Assembly: GCA_030145305.1 (NCBI GenBank)
Contig: JAQYVX010000010.1
Coordinates: forward strand, 62,001 to 126,000
Origin: Halarcobacter sp.
Lineage (GTDB): Bacteria; Campylobacterota; Campylobacteria; Campylobacterales; Arcobacteraceae
Direction of reading: 5' to 3'
Length of the DNA stretch: 64,000 bases
The stretch's first letter is position 1. Each line of letters opens with the position of its first letter. Below, piece by piece: positions 8,159 through 17,182 of this stretch. The notes under the pieces are model-generated. The model made no database searches. It was not told where the DNA came from and saw nothing but the letters and a program-made list of their open reading frames with translations. Position numbers and translations under genes: made by a program.

Positions 8159-9019
8159 TTATTTAATAAAAGTTTTCATCGTATCTCTATATTCATCTCT
8201 TTTATAAACACCTAATTGTTTTATATCTTTTGCAAAAAATTGCAACTCTTCTAATGCAAGTTGTAATCTTCTTTCACTAGTATGCCCATCAATTTCTATG
8301 TGAAACTGTGTAGCTTTCATAGTCCCTGGAAGAGAATAGCTCTCTAGTTTTACTAAGTTGACACTATTTGTAGCAAACCCACCTAAAGCTTTATACAAAG
8401 AAGAAGGAATATCTCTAACTTCAAAAACTAGTGAAGTAATATATTTATCAGCTTCATTGAAATCTGGTTCTTTCTTTTCTTTTGAAAGAATTAAAAATCT
8501 TGTAGTATTTCCTTGAAGGTCTCCAAAGTTATCATCTAAGATATTCAAATCATATAATTGAGCAGCTAAGCTTGAAGCAATAGCTCCATGAGCTTTATCT
8601 TTGATATTTTTAAGATCTTGTGCTGCCCCTGCTGTATCAAATTTTGCAATAGCTTCTAAATTTAACTTTGTAATATTTGATTGGCATTGTGCTAATGCTT
8701 GAGGATGAGATGAAACATATTTTATATCTTGGAGTTTAGAATCTTTTAATCCTAATAAACAATGCTTTATAGGTTCAAAATGCTCACCTATAATATGTAG
8801 TTGCATTTTAGGAATTAGTCTATAAATCTCTTCTACTCTTCCAGCTGTTGAATTTTCAACAGGAATCATAGCAAAATCAGCATCACCTTTTTCTGTTTGT
8901 GACATAGCTTTATGAAAAGACTCACAATCTATATATTGTGATTCTGGAAATACATTTGTACATGATAAATGAGAGTAAGCTCCCTTTACACCTTGATAAG
9001 CAATTGTTTTTGTGTGCAT
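8159..9019 (-). CDS. pheA: Prephenate dehydratase (monofunctional)
   Basis: 286 residues with ATG at 9019. It converts prephenate to phenylpyruvate in phenylalanine synthesis. The catalytic domain starts at once with IAYQGVKGAYSH near residue 6, and includes ADFAMIPVENSTAGRV near 50-65 and GNTTRFLIL near 169. A C-terminal ACT domain (about 195-275) should bind phenylalanine for feedback. Its ligand motif reads KLESYSLPGT in place of the ESRP of many PheA proteins, the variant seen in alphaproteobacterial-type enzymes. There is no N-terminal chorismate mutase domain, unlike the fused PheA common in this phylum. It converges on nudC with 16 nt between. Confidence 0.9.
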   Translation of the reverse strand: MHTKTIAYQGVKGAYSHLSCTNVFPESQYIDCESFHKAMSQTEKGDADFAMIPVENSTAGRVEEIYRLIPKMQLHIIGEHFEPIKHCLLGLKDSKLQDIKYVSSHPQALAQCQSNITKLNLEAIAKFDTAGAAQDLKNIKDKAHGAIASSLAAQLYDLNILDDNFGDLQGNTTRFLILSKEKKEPDFNEADKYITSLVFEVRDIPSSLYKALGGFATNSVNLVKLESYSLPGTMKATQFHIEIDGHTSERRLQLALEELQFFAKDIKQLGVYKRDEYRDTMKTFIK

Positions 9020-9077
9020 TTTATTTATAACCTATTTAAATTTTTGGTATTTTACTCTTTAAATACTATATAAATTC

Positions 9078-9749
9078 TTATTCTATATTTAAGGTATAAC
9101 CGATTCCTGAGATATTTTTTATGAAAGTTTTAAAAGTTTTTTTTCTTAAATCTCTAATTAATGATTTAAATGCACCTTCTGAAACATCACCATTCCAAAT
9201 GCAATATTCAATTTCTTCATATGAAATCACTCTATTTGGATTTTTTATAAATAAATTAATAAGTAAACTCTCTTTTTTATTTAATACATAAGATTGATTT
9301 TCTTTTATTATACTTTGGGTTTGGAAATTAAAAAAAATGCCTTTAGCTAGTTTTATATTACTATAAATTCTTTTTTCAATAATTTCCATTGCTTTATTTA
9401 AAGATGATTTTAAAATATTTTCACTAAATGGTCTAACAATATATTTAGTCAAATACAATTCCATTAAATCAAAAACATATTTATTGTTTTTATTATTTGT
9501 AAGAATTATAAAGGCAGTTTTTAAATCATCTTTTCTAACTTCTTTTAAAAAATCTACTAATTCATCATTTTTAAAATCACTATCTACCATGATTAAACAA
9601 GGAGAATACTTTTTGTATTGATTTAAAGACTCTTTTGCATTAGTGGCATATATTATTTTATTTACAGTTTTTTTTAATACTTTACTTACTATCGTTGTAT
9701 TCTCTTTATTTTCATTTATATATAAAACTAATAAATCGTCTACTTGCAT
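9078..9749 (-). CDS. OmpR-type response regulator with degenerate receiver
   Basis: 223 residues. The N-terminal part (1-115) has a receiver fold with the acceptor D56 (LIMVD) and T84, but the acidic pair after strand 1 is replaced by Asn-Glu-Asn (INEN) and the invariant Lys is Arg106 (IVRPF). The C-terminal part (about 130-223) is a winged-helix Trans_reg_C domain ending in ISGIGYTLNIE. Phosphorylation in the usual way is doubtful, so it may act as a constitutive or atypical regulator. No kinase gene is adjacent; the isochorismatase-fold gene lies 9 nt upstream on the same strand, so they may be cotranscribed. Confidence 0.82.
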   Translation of the reverse strand: MQVDDLLVLYINENKENTTIVSKVLKKTVNKIIYATNAKESLNQYKKYSPCLIMVDSDFKNDELVDFLKEVRKDDLKTAFIILTNNKNNKYVFDLMELYLTKYIVRPFSENILKSSLNKAMEIIEKRIYSNIKLAKGIFFNFQTQSIIKENQSYVLNKKESLLINLFIKNPNRVISYEEIEYCIWNGDVSEGAFKSLIRDLRKKTFKTFIKNISGIGYTLNIE

Positions 9750-9758
9750 ATGTTAACC

Positions 9759-10319
9759 TTATAATATTTCTAATAAAGAATCTGTACTTTCCACTTTTGC
9801 ATAAGCAAATTGCAATGCTGCCATAAATGAAGCATGAACCATTTGAGAAGGAACAATTATTCCATTAAACTCTAAATCAAGTGTTGCACAAGAATCATGG
9901 GCAACAAAACAATTATAGCCATAATCACTTGCTGCTCGTGTAATGGCATCTATACACATATGAGACATTGCACCAACAATAATTAGATTTTCAATTTTTA
10001 AATTATCAAGGTGTTCTTTTAAATCTGTATTTTTAAAAGAGTTTACTGTATTTTTTAGTACTTGATATTCTCCTTTTTTTGGAAGAAGAGTTTCATGTAT
10101 TTTAGCACCATTTGAATTTGAAATAAAGAAAGGAGCATCTTCTGATAAAAATTCATGTCGCACATGAATAATATTCATATTTTTTTCTCTAAATTTTGCC
10201 AATAATTTCAATGCATTCTCTGCACTTTTTTCAGTATTGTTTAATTTCCATTTTGCTCCGTCAAAACTTGGGAAGTAATCATTTTGAAAGTCTATTAATA
10301 ATAAAGCTATATTTTCCAT
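9759..10319 (-). CDS. Isochorismatase-family cysteine hydrolase
   Basis: 186 residues. The cysteine-hydrolase triad is visible: D10 in LLIDFQNDYF, K89 in VLKNTVNSF, and C122 in GAMSHMCIDAITRAASDYG. The cis-peptide region before the Cys (VGAMSHMC) matches the family. Substrate is unknown; members include nicotinamidases, isochorismatases and other amidases, and the short form here resembles YcaC/YecD-like proteins. An AAGGATTAAA ribosome site precedes the ATG. It is divergent from the DUF255 gene and upstream of the atypical OmpR-type regulator. Confidence 0.85.
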   Translation of the reverse strand: MENIALLLIDFQNDYFPSFDGAKWKLNNTEKSAENALKLLAKFREKNMNIIHVRHEFLSEDAPFFISNSNGAKIHETLLPKKGEYQVLKNTVNSFKNTDLKEHLDNLKIENLIIVGAMSHMCIDAITRAASDYGYNCFVAHDSCATLDLEFNGIIVPSQMVHASFMAALQFAYAKVESTDSLLEIL

Positions 10320-10426
10320 TTTAATCCTTTTTATTTTTACAAATTATATAAATATATAGAAGGAAAAAAGAAGGATTACTTTTTAACTAGTATAATGATT
10401 ATAAATTTAAAAAAAGAGTTGACTTT

Positions 10427-12511
10427 ATGAATAGTATTTTAAAAAATAAAACTAAGCAATCTTTTTATATTGGGATTATAAAAGTTATATTATTATTTGC
10501 CACTATGAATACAATAACAAATGCAAAAGAAAAATATACAAATAACTTAATTAACGAAGATTCTCCATATTTACAACAACATGCCCACAATCCTGTAAAT
10601 TGGTATGCTTGGAATAAAGAATCTTTTAAAAAAGCTAAAGACGAAGATAAAATGATTTTTTTATCAATTGGATACAGCACATGCCATTGGTGCCATGTGA
10701 TGGAAGAAGAATCTTTTGAAAATGAAGAAGTTGCAAAAATATTAAATAAACATTTTATTTCTATAAAAGTTGATAGAGAGGAGATGCCTCATGTGGATAA
10801 ATATTATCAAGATGTTCATAATCTTGTAAATAAAAGAAGTGGAGGCTGGCCTTTAACTATTATTTTAACACCCCAAAGAAAAGCATTTTTTGCTGCAACT
10901 TATATTCCTATAAATAGAAAATATGGTAGAGCTGGAATAAAAGAACTTCTAAATGATATTCAAAATGGTTTTTTAAATGATAGAAAAAGAATCTATGAAG
11001 TCTCAGAAAATATACAAAAGATTTTAGAAGAGAATAAATATTCTAAAAAAGAGAAAAAAGATTTAAATAAGGGATTAATAACTCAATTCGTAAATGAAGT
11101 AAATGAATCTTTTGACCACGAATATAAAGGAATAGGAACAAAACCAAAATTTCCCCATGCTTCAACTATTGATACTTTATTAGATATTTACAAGGTTTAT
11201 AAAAATCAAGAGGCTTTAAACTTAGCAACAGATATGTTAAAAGCTATGGGAAAAGGTGGAATAAATGACCAAATTGAAGGTGGTTTTTATAGGTATAGTG
11301 TAGATGAGAAGTGGATGATTCCTCATTTTGAAAAGATGTTATATACAAATGCGGAACTTTTAAGTTCATATTCAAAAGCTTATGAAATCACAAAAGATGA
11401 GTTTTATAAAAATATAGCACAAGAGATAATAGATTTTACAAAAGAGCGTTTTATAAAAGACAATCTTATTTATAGTGCTAGTGATGCGGATAGTCTTCTT
11501 GATTTTAAAAGTGATGAAAAAGAAGAGGGTGTTTATTTTGTCTTTGTTTATGATGATGTAATGGATTTTCTTTTTGAAAAAGGATATGAAAAAAAAGAAA
11601 TTAAAAAAATTGTTAAATATTTTAATTTAAGCTTTGAAGGTAACTTTGAAAATGGTTTATCAAATCCTTATCTTAATGATTTTAAAAATCCTGAATTAAT
11701 TCCAAAAGATTTAGAAAAAGTGAAAAATGATTTAAAAGAATTAAGAGCACAAAAACCTTATCCTTTTATTGATAACAAAATATTAACTTCATGGAATGCT
11801 ATGTATATTAGTTCTTTATTTGAAGCAGGCAAAATAGATATAATAAATGCGAAAAATGCTCAAATACTTTTAGATAGTTTAATAAAAAATCTTTACATAG
11901 ATGAAACTTTATATCATCAAAGATTAATAAATAAAGAACCAAAAGTAAAAGCTTTATTTGAAGATTATGCTTTTTTAATAGATGCCTTATTAAAAGCCTA
12001 TGATTTTACTCTTGAAGAGAAATATTTAAAGCAAGCTATAAAATTAAATAAAGAAGCTATAACAAAATTTTATAAAAATGAGTCTTGGTTGTTAAGTGAT
12101 GATGAATTCAAATCTCAATCAGGAGTTTATGATAATTCATATAGAAGTTCACAATCACAAATGATAGATAATATTTTAAAAATAGCTCTTTTAAATGATG
12201 ATTTAGAACTTCAATCTTTAGCAAAAGAATCACTTGAGGCAAATTCATTATTACTAGTATCAAGACCTAGCAATACAGCTTATTTACTTAAAACCTATAT
12301 GGCATATAATAAAGAGTATATATCTTTAAAAGCAAAAAAAGAAATGTTAGAAAATAGAAAATATCCTAATTATCCTTTCTTATTAAAAAAGGCAATTCCT
12401 CAAGCAAGCAATGAAGAACAATATTTAGCTTGTAAAGTAGGAGTGTGCTTTTCTTATAGTAAAGAGTTTAATGAAATTATACAAGAGATAGAAAATAGTA
12501 TAAAAGAATAA
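10427..12511 (+). CDS. DUF255 / YyaL-type thioredoxin-domain protein, apparently exported
   Basis: 694 residues. After an N-terminal hydrophobic segment (about residues 13-33, possible cleavage after NA) comes the DUF255 thioredoxin-like domain. Its signature is [15 protein letters not shown] near 46-60 and [14 protein letters not shown] near 85-98, with the dithiol C86-HW-C89. The rest is an (alpha/alpha)6-barrel like N-acylglucosamine 2-epimerases, including [13 protein letters not shown] near 304 and [15 protein letters not shown] near 457. The family (YyaL in Bacillus, SPATA20 in mammals) has no settled reaction. The secretion signal would put it in the periplasm. A TATAAT box at 10391-10396 supports its own promoter. 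Confidence 0.85.
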   Translation: MNSILKNKTKQSFYIGIIKVILLFATMNTITNAKEKYTNNLINEDSPYLQQHAHNPVNWYAWNKESFKKAKDEDKMIFLSIGYSTCHWCHVMEEESFENEEVAKILNKHFISIKVDREEMPHVDKYYQDVHNLVNKRSGGWPLTIILTPQRKAFFAATYIPINRKYGRAGIKELLNDIQNGFLNDRKRIYEVSENIQKILEENKYSKKEKKDLNKGLITQFVNEVNESFDHEYKGIGTKPKFPHASTIDTLLDIYKVYKNQEALNLATDMLKAMGKGGINDQIEGGFYRYSVDEKWMIPHFEKMLYTNAELLSSYSKAYEITKDEFYKNIAQEIIDFTKERFIKDNLIYSASDADSLLDFKSDEKEEGVYFVFVYDDVMDFLFEKGYEKKEIKKIVKYFNLSFEGNFENGLSNPYLNDFKNPELIPKDLEKVKNDLKELRAQKPYPFIDNKILTSWNAMYISSLFEAGKIDIINAKNAQILLDSLIKNLYIDETLYHQRLINKEPKVKALFEDYAFLIDALLKAYDFTLEEKYLKQAIKLNKEAITKFYKNESWLLSDDEFKSQSGVYDNSYRSSQSQMIDNILKIALLNDDLELQSLAKESLEANSLLLVSRPSNTAYLLKTYMAYNKEYISLKAKKEMLENRKYPNYPFLLKKAIPQASNEEQYLACKVGVCFSYSKEFNEIIQEIENSIKE

Positions 12512-12536
12512 GTAAGCTACTTCATACCTAACTACA

Positions 12537-12559
12537 AACGCTATCGTTAAGATAGCGTT
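12537..12559 (+). terminator. Hairpin after the DUF255 gene
   Basis: A perfect 9-bp stem AACGCTATC / GATAGCGTT with a 5-nt loop, 25 nt after the stop codon. The following U-run is weak, so it could be a terminator or an operator-like palindrome for the Spy-like operon downstream. Confidence 0.55.
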
Positions 12560-12678
12560 AATATAAAATTAACAAACCATTAAATCCTTCATGTCATACT
12601 TTCACTGTAGCAAATGAAAAGGCGTTACAAATTTAATTATGATTATTTAGAAAATTAAAAAAATAAAAAGGATTTAAA

Positions 12679-13209
12679 ATGAAAACAACAAAAGTATTAG
12701 TTGCAGTTGCAATTACGGGATTATTAAGTACAGGACTTTATGCTGCTTGTAATGGACAAGGTATGATGCAAAAAGGTATGAACAATAGTATGAACAATGG
12801 AACAAATTGTAATATGAATAATTCAAATAAAATGATGAAACAAAAAGGTCAAAAAAGAGGAAATAAAGGACCTTTATCTATCTTAAGACAATTAAATCTA
12901 ACAGTTGAGCAACGTCAACAAATTATTGATATTAGAAGTGATTTAATGAAAAATAGAGTTACTCCTGATGTAGCATTTACAAAAGATGGTTTTGATAAAG
13001 CAAAATTCATTGAGATAATGAAACAAAAAAGAGAGAATATGATAGAATCAAAAGCAGAAATGATTGATAGAGTTTACAAAATTCTAACAGTACAACAAAA
13101 AGAACAATTCAAAGTATTAATGGATTTAAAAAGAGAAAAAAGAATGAATATGATGAATTATATGAATAAAGGGATGAATTTTGATACAAATTGCAATGGT
13201 AGAAGATGA
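12679..13209 (+). CDS. Spy/CpxP-like periplasmic protein (LTxxQ family)
   Basis: 176 residues with a clear signal peptide (cleavage near LYA-AC, residue 22). A Met/Asn-rich low-complexity stretch follows (about 25-60), then a helical domain with two LTxxQ-type repeats, LNLTVEQRQQIIDIR near 74 and KILTVQQKEQFKVL near 134. Spy/CpxP proteins are periplasmic chaperones or modulators of CpxA-like kinases; the Met-rich region could bind metal, which is inference. Its 3' end overlaps the response regulator gene by 29 nt, so it is translated with the two-component system and may be its periplasmic accessory protein. Confidence 0.82.
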   Translation: MKTTKVLVAVAITGLLSTGLYAACNGQGMMQKGMNNSMNNGTNCNMNNSNKMMKQKGQKRGNKGPLSILRQLNLTVEQRQQIIDIRSDLMKNRVTPDVAFTKDGFDKAKFIEIMKQKRENMIESKAEMIDRVYKILTVQQKEQFKVLMDLKREKRMNMMNYMNKGMNFDTNCNGRR

Positions 13210-13873
13210 TCTTGAATTAGCCGATGTACTAACGCAATATTTAAAACAATATAATATTGAAGTAACAAACTACGAAGAGCCTTTTTTGGCTCTTAGTAGT
13301 TTAAGTGTTAATAAAAACAAGTATGAACTTATAATCTTAGATTTAACACTTCCTGGAATGGATGGTCTTGACGTATGTAGATTAATAGTAAAAGATTATG
13401 ATATTCCAATAATTATCTCAAGTGCAAGAAGTGATATTACTGATAAAGTAACAGCTTTACAACTTGGAGCTGATGATTACTTACCTAAACCATATGACCC
13501 TAGAGAATTAGAAGTTAGAATAAAAACCTTACTAAGAAGAGTTCATCATATTAATGAAGACTCAATACCAAAAGAGAAAATCAAACTTTTTAACTTAAAT
13601 AATGAAAAAAGAGAAATAACAAAAGATGGCAAATTCTTAAAATTTACTGCTGCTGAATATGAAATTTTAGCTTTGATGATAAAAAGAGAAGGTTTTGTGA
13701 TAAGTAGAGAAGATATTTTTGAAAATTCTAATATTTTAAATGCAGATTATGAAAATTCAGGCTCACTTGCTGTTATAATTAACAGAATTAGACATAAAAT
13801 TGAAGATAACCCAAAAGAACCTAAATATCTTCATACAATTAGAGGAATGGGATATAAATTTACAAATGAATAG
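13181..13873 (+). CDS. OmpR-family response regulator (ArsR/CpxR-like)
   Basis: 230 residues. The receiver has the acidic residues E8/D9/D10 (VEDD), acceptor D54 (LIILDLTLPGMDG) and K103 (LPKPYDP); a winged-helix domain follows, ending HTIRGMGYKFTNE. I chose the TTG at 13181, which lies inside the upstream gene: only this start supplies strand 1 (IQIAMVEDD), and AAAGGGA lies seven bases upstream. The ATG at 13196 would delete the strand. The ATG of the kinase overlaps the last 8 nt of this gene. It resembles the ArsR regulator of Helicobacter/Campylobacter; whether it senses acid is not shown. Confidence 0.9.
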   Translation: MIQIAMVEDDLELADVLTQYLKQYNIEVTNYEEPFLALSSLSVNKNKYELIILDLTLPGMDGLDVCRLIVKDYDIPIIISSARSDITDKVTALQLGADDYLPKPYDPRELEVRIKTLLRRVHHINEDSIPKEKIKLFNLNNEKREITKDGKFLKFTAAEYEILALMIKREGFVISREDIFENSNILNADYENSGSLAVIINRIRHKIEDNPKEPKYLHTIRGMGYKFTNE

Positions 13874-15107
13874 ACAATCAATATTTTTCACAATCACAGT
13901 TAGTTTTATTATATCAATGTTATTAGTAGTTATTAGTTTTGGAATAATTATGTTTACAAATGAAAAAAGAATGGAACATCAATTATTAGATAAATATGAA
14001 CCAATTGGGAAAATGGTTTTTAGACAACATTATAGACATGGCGGTATAAATAAAAAATTTGAAGATGATATAAAAGCTTTGAATTATGAATTATTTAACA
14101 AAATGGATGCAATAAATGCAATAACATATAATCCCACAACAAAAGTATTGGTACAAAGATCTTTCAAAGGTGCAATGTTTAGAGTTTTGCAAGTTAATAA
14201 TAGACAATTTTTATATATAAAAAGAAAAGGGAAAACCTTTTTAATTGAAGATAAAAATAGTATTGCCCAAGATTCAAAAATTTATATTATATTAATATTT
14301 ATTGTTATTTTATTAACTCTTATTTTGTCTTTTATAGTAACGCTAAAAAAATTAATGCCTTTAAAATTATTAAAAGATAAAGTTAGCACTTTAGGAGAGG
14401 AAAACTTTGATTTTGACTGTTGTAATTTAGAAGGTAAAGATGAGGTTTCATCTTTAGCTAGAGAGTTTAAAAATTCTGCAAAAAAATTAAAAGAGACAAA
14501 AGAAGCTAGAAATGTATTTATTAGAAATATAATGCATGAGCTTAAAACTCCTATTACAAAAGGAAAGTTTTTAACTGAACTTGAAAAAAATGAAAAAAAT
14601 GATGCAACATTAAAAGAGGTATTTAATCGTTTAGAACTTTTAATAAATGAATTTGCTTCTATTGAAGAGCTTATCTCTTCTTCTAAAAGTATAGAAAAGA
14701 ATTTTTATTATATAGATGATATTATAGATAATGCAAAAGATATTCTAATGATAGAAGATGAAGTAGTTCAAGGTAGTTTTGATAATAAAAAACTTGAAGT
14801 AAATTTCAAACTTTTTACAATTGCAGTAAAAAATTTAATAGATAATGCAATCAAGTATAGTACAGATAAAAAAGTCACTATAAAAGTTGTAGATGAAGAT
14901 ATTATCTTTGAAAACTTAGGAAAAGAGCTAGCTTTTGAGTTAAATAAATATTATGAACCATTTTTTGCAAATGAAGAAAAAGCAAAAAACTCTTTTGGTT
15001 TGGGTTTATATATTGTAAATAATATTTTAAAAGCAAATGATTATACTTTAGAATATGAATATAAAGATGGTACAAATATCTTCACATGTAAAAAGGACAA
15101 AAAATAA
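13866..15107 (+). CDS. ArsS-family sensor histidine kinase
   Basis: 413 residues from the ATG at 13866, which overlaps the regulator stop (ATGAATAG); the longer frame from 13800 would begin inside the regulator. Topology: TM1 about 6-30, a short periplasmic domain of about 110 residues, TM2 about 140-162, HAMP-like linker, then HisKA with MHELKTPITK (phospho-acceptor H224) and an HATPase with NLIDNAIKYS and SFGLGLYIVNN. The H-box wording is that of the Campylobacterota ArsS group. The Spy-like gene in the same operon makes a Cpx-like envelope or metal stress sensor an alternative role. Confidence 0.9.
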   Translation: MNRQSIFFTITVSFIISMLLVVISFGIIMFTNEKRMEHQLLDKYEPIGKMVFRQHYRHGGINKKFEDDIKALNYELFNKMDAINAITYNPTTKVLVQRSFKGAMFRVLQVNNRQFLYIKRKGKTFLIEDKNSIAQDSKIYIILIFIVILLTLILSFIVTLKKLMPLKLLKDKVSTLGEENFDFDCCNLEGKDEVSSLAREFKNSAKKLKETKEARNVFIRNIMHELKTPITKGKFLTELEKNEKNDATLKEVFNRLELLINEFASIEELISSSKSIEKNFYYIDDIIDNAKDILMIEDEVVQGSFDNKKLEVNFKLFTIAVKNLIDNAIKYSTDKKVTIKVVDEDIIFENLGKELAFELNKYYEPFFANEEKAKNSFGLGLYIVNNILKANDYTLEYEYKDGTNIFTCKKDKK

Positions 15108-16255
15108 TTTATGATATTGCGATAATTGGAGCAGGGGCAAGTGGCCTTATGTTTGCTTCAAAAATAAAAAATAAAAATATTGCGCTAATTGAATCAAATA
15201 TGAAAATAGGGCAAAAAATAAAAGTTAGTGGTGGAGCAAAATGTAATATCACCAATGAACATGTAAGTTATAAAAACTATTTAGGTGATGAAGAGTTTAC
15301 AAGAGATACTTTAGCAAGTTTCACAAATAAAGATTTATTGAATTTATTAAATCAAAATGAGGTTTATCCAAAAGTAAATCCAAAAATTGTAAAAGGAACA
15401 TACTTTTGTAATAGTTCAAAAGATGTTATTTCTATGTTTGAAAAACTCACAACTCATACAAAAAAATTTATGAATACAAAAGTTTTGGATGTGGAAATTT
15501 TAGAAAAAGAGTCTTCAAAGCTTTTTAAAATCAAAACAAATAATCAAATTATTGAGGCTAAAAAACTAATAGTTGCTAGTGGTGGTTTATCTTATGAAGG
15601 CTTAGGTGCTAGTTCAATTGCTTATGATATTGCTCAAAAATTTGGACATACAATAAAAAAAACAAAACCAGCCTTAGTTGGTTTTACAGTTCAAAAAGAT
15701 CAATTTTGGTTTAAAAATTTAAGTGGCTTATCTTGTATGGTACAAACTAAAGTTGCAGATAAAACTTTTGATGGTTCTTTACTTTTTGCACACAAGGGTT
15801 GCACAGGGCCTGTTATTTTAAACTCTTCTCTTTATTGGCAAAAAGGAAAAATGTCTATAGATTTTCTTCCAAATAAAAAATTAGAAAGTTTTTTAAAAGG
15901 GAATAAAAAAATTAGTTCAGCCTTTCCTCTTCCTAAAAGATTTATGATAGAGTTTTTAAGTTCAATTGACTTAGAAGACAAAGCTCTTAGTTCTTTGAAT
16001 TTTGAAGAAAAAGAAAAGTTAAAACTTCTAAAAAATTATGAATTTGCACCAGCTGGAACTTTTGGATATACAAAAGCAGAAGTTACAAGTGGTGGAATAA
16101 ATACAGATGAAATAAATCACAAAAACTTTGAGAGTTTAAAACAAAAAGATTTATACTTTATAGGTGAGTGTTTAGATATTACAGGAGAGCTTGGAGGATA
16201 TAATTTTCAACTCTATTTTGCCCAAGCATGCAAATGTGCAAAAGAACTAAAATAA
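15107..16255 (+). CDS. BaiN/HI0933-type NAD(P)/FAD-dependent oxidoreductase, apparent ATT start
   Basis: 382 residues if read from ATT at 15107. The first ATG (15149) would cut off the dinucleotide-binding motif, since the in-frame codons before it read YDIAIIGAGASGL, the family's normal N-terminus. The frame is open back to a stop at 15089 with no ATG, GTG or TTG. AAGGA (15093-15097) lies 9 nt before the ATT, and the ATT shares its A with the kinase stop (TAATT in place of the common TAATG). Other motifs: KVSGGAKCNITN, a FAD-binding feature of the HI0933 family, and the C-terminal GECLDITGELGGYNFQ. A flavoprotein oxidoreductase of uncertain substrate. Confidence 0.85.
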   Translation: MYDIAIIGAGASGLMFASKIKNKNIALIESNMKIGQKIKVSGGAKCNITNEHVSYKNYLGDEEFTRDTLASFTNKDLLNLLNQNEVYPKVNPKIVKGTYFCNSSKDVISMFEKLTTHTKKFMNTKVLDVEILEKESSKLFKIKTNNQIIEAKKLIVASGGLSYEGLGASSIAYDIAQKFGHTIKKTKPALVGFTVQKDQFWFKNLSGLSCMVQTKVADKTFDGSLLFAHKGCTGPVILNSSLYWQKGKMSIDFLPNKKLESFLKGNKKISSAFPLPKRFMIEFLSSIDLEDKALSSLNFEEKEKLKLLKNYEFAPAGTFGYTKAEVTSGGINTDEINHKNFESLKQKDLYFIGECLDITGELGGYNFQLYFAQACKCAKELK

Positions 16256-16296
16256 AGAGAAAACTAACCATATAATAGGTACAATTCGCACAATAT

Positions 16297-16337
16297 AAAA
16301 TGCTAAAAATAGTAACTTTTACTCTTTTTAGCATTTT
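16297..16337 (+). terminator. Long hairpin between the flavoprotein gene and ymdB
   Basis: A perfect 13-bp outer stem (16297-16309 with 16325-16337) around a smaller AGTAA/TTACT stem. It follows a TATAAT-like box at 16270-16276, so it is either the terminator of the upstream operon or a 5'-leader structure of ymdB. The T-rich arm favours terminator. Confidence 0.65.
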
Positions 16338-16357
16338 ACTACTTTTAAGGAATTAAG

Positions 16358-17182
16358 TTGAGAATTGCATTTATTGGAGATATCGTTGGCCGACCTGGCC
16401 GTAAAATAATCAAAGAAAATTTATCAAAAATCAAAGAAGAGTATAAAATTGATTTTGTAATTGCAAATGGTGAAAACGCAAGTCATGGCTTTGGTCTAAC
16501 TATAAAAAATAGTGATGAACTTTTTAAAGCTGGAATAGATGTAATAACAGGAGGAAATCATACTTTTGATAAGAAAAAAGAGATGTTTGTCCTTCTTGAA
16601 ACTAAAAATGTATTAAGACCTGATAATTATCCTCCTGGTGTTCCAGGAACTGGTATAAAAATTTTTGAAATAAAAAATGAAGAAAAACTTGAAAAACTTG
16701 CAGTTATAAATTTAATGGGGCAATTTTGTATGCCAACTGTTGAGAACCCTTTTAATTGGGCAAAAAAACTAGTAGAAGAACTAAAAGAGCAAGATGTAAA
16801 AAATATATTTATAGATTTTCATGGGGAAGCTACAAGTGAAAAAAGAGTTATCTTTATGATGTTAAAAGGTCAAGTAAGTGCAATTTGTGGAACACATACA
16901 CATGTTGGAACTGATGATTTACAAATTATGGATAATACAGCATATTTAACAGACATAGGACTAACAGGTTGTAGAGACAATGTCATTGGAATGGATAAAA
17001 AAGTTCCTATTTCTAAAGCAACAACGGGACTTGGTGGACATTTTGAAGTCCCAAATGCTTGCAAATCTATTTTACAAATAATGATTATAGATATTGAAGA
17101 AGGACGTGCTACAAACTCTTTTAAGCTTAAGAAGTTTTGTGATAAAAATGAGCTAATAAAAACAGATGCAATCATTGACTAA
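16358..17182 (+). CDS. YmdB-type metallophosphoesterase (TIGR00282 family)
   Basis: 274 residues with a TTG start preceded by AAGGAATTAAG. Metal ligands of the calcineurin-like fold are visible: FIGDIVGRPGR near residue 5, NGENASHGFG near 37-46, GGNHTFDKKK near 65-74, DFHGEAT near 148-154 and CGTHTHVGTDD near 173-183. The family hydrolyses 2',3'-cyclic nucleotides (YmdB in Bacillus). Its last 17 nt overlap the start of the magIII gene, so the two are coupled. Confidence 0.9.
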   Translation: MRIAFIGDIVGRPGRKIIKENLSKIKEEYKIDFVIANGENASHGFGLTIKNSDELFKAGIDVITGGNHTFDKKKEMFVLLETKNVLRPDNYPPGVPGTGIKIFEIKNEEKLEKLAVINLMGQFCMPTVENPFNWAKKLVEELKEQDVKNIFIDFHGEATSEKRVIFMMLKGQVSAICGTHTHVGTDDLQIMDNTAYLTDIGLTGCRDNVIGMDKKVPISKATTGLGGHFEVPNACKSILQIMIIDIEEGRATNSFKLKKFCDKNELIKTDAIID

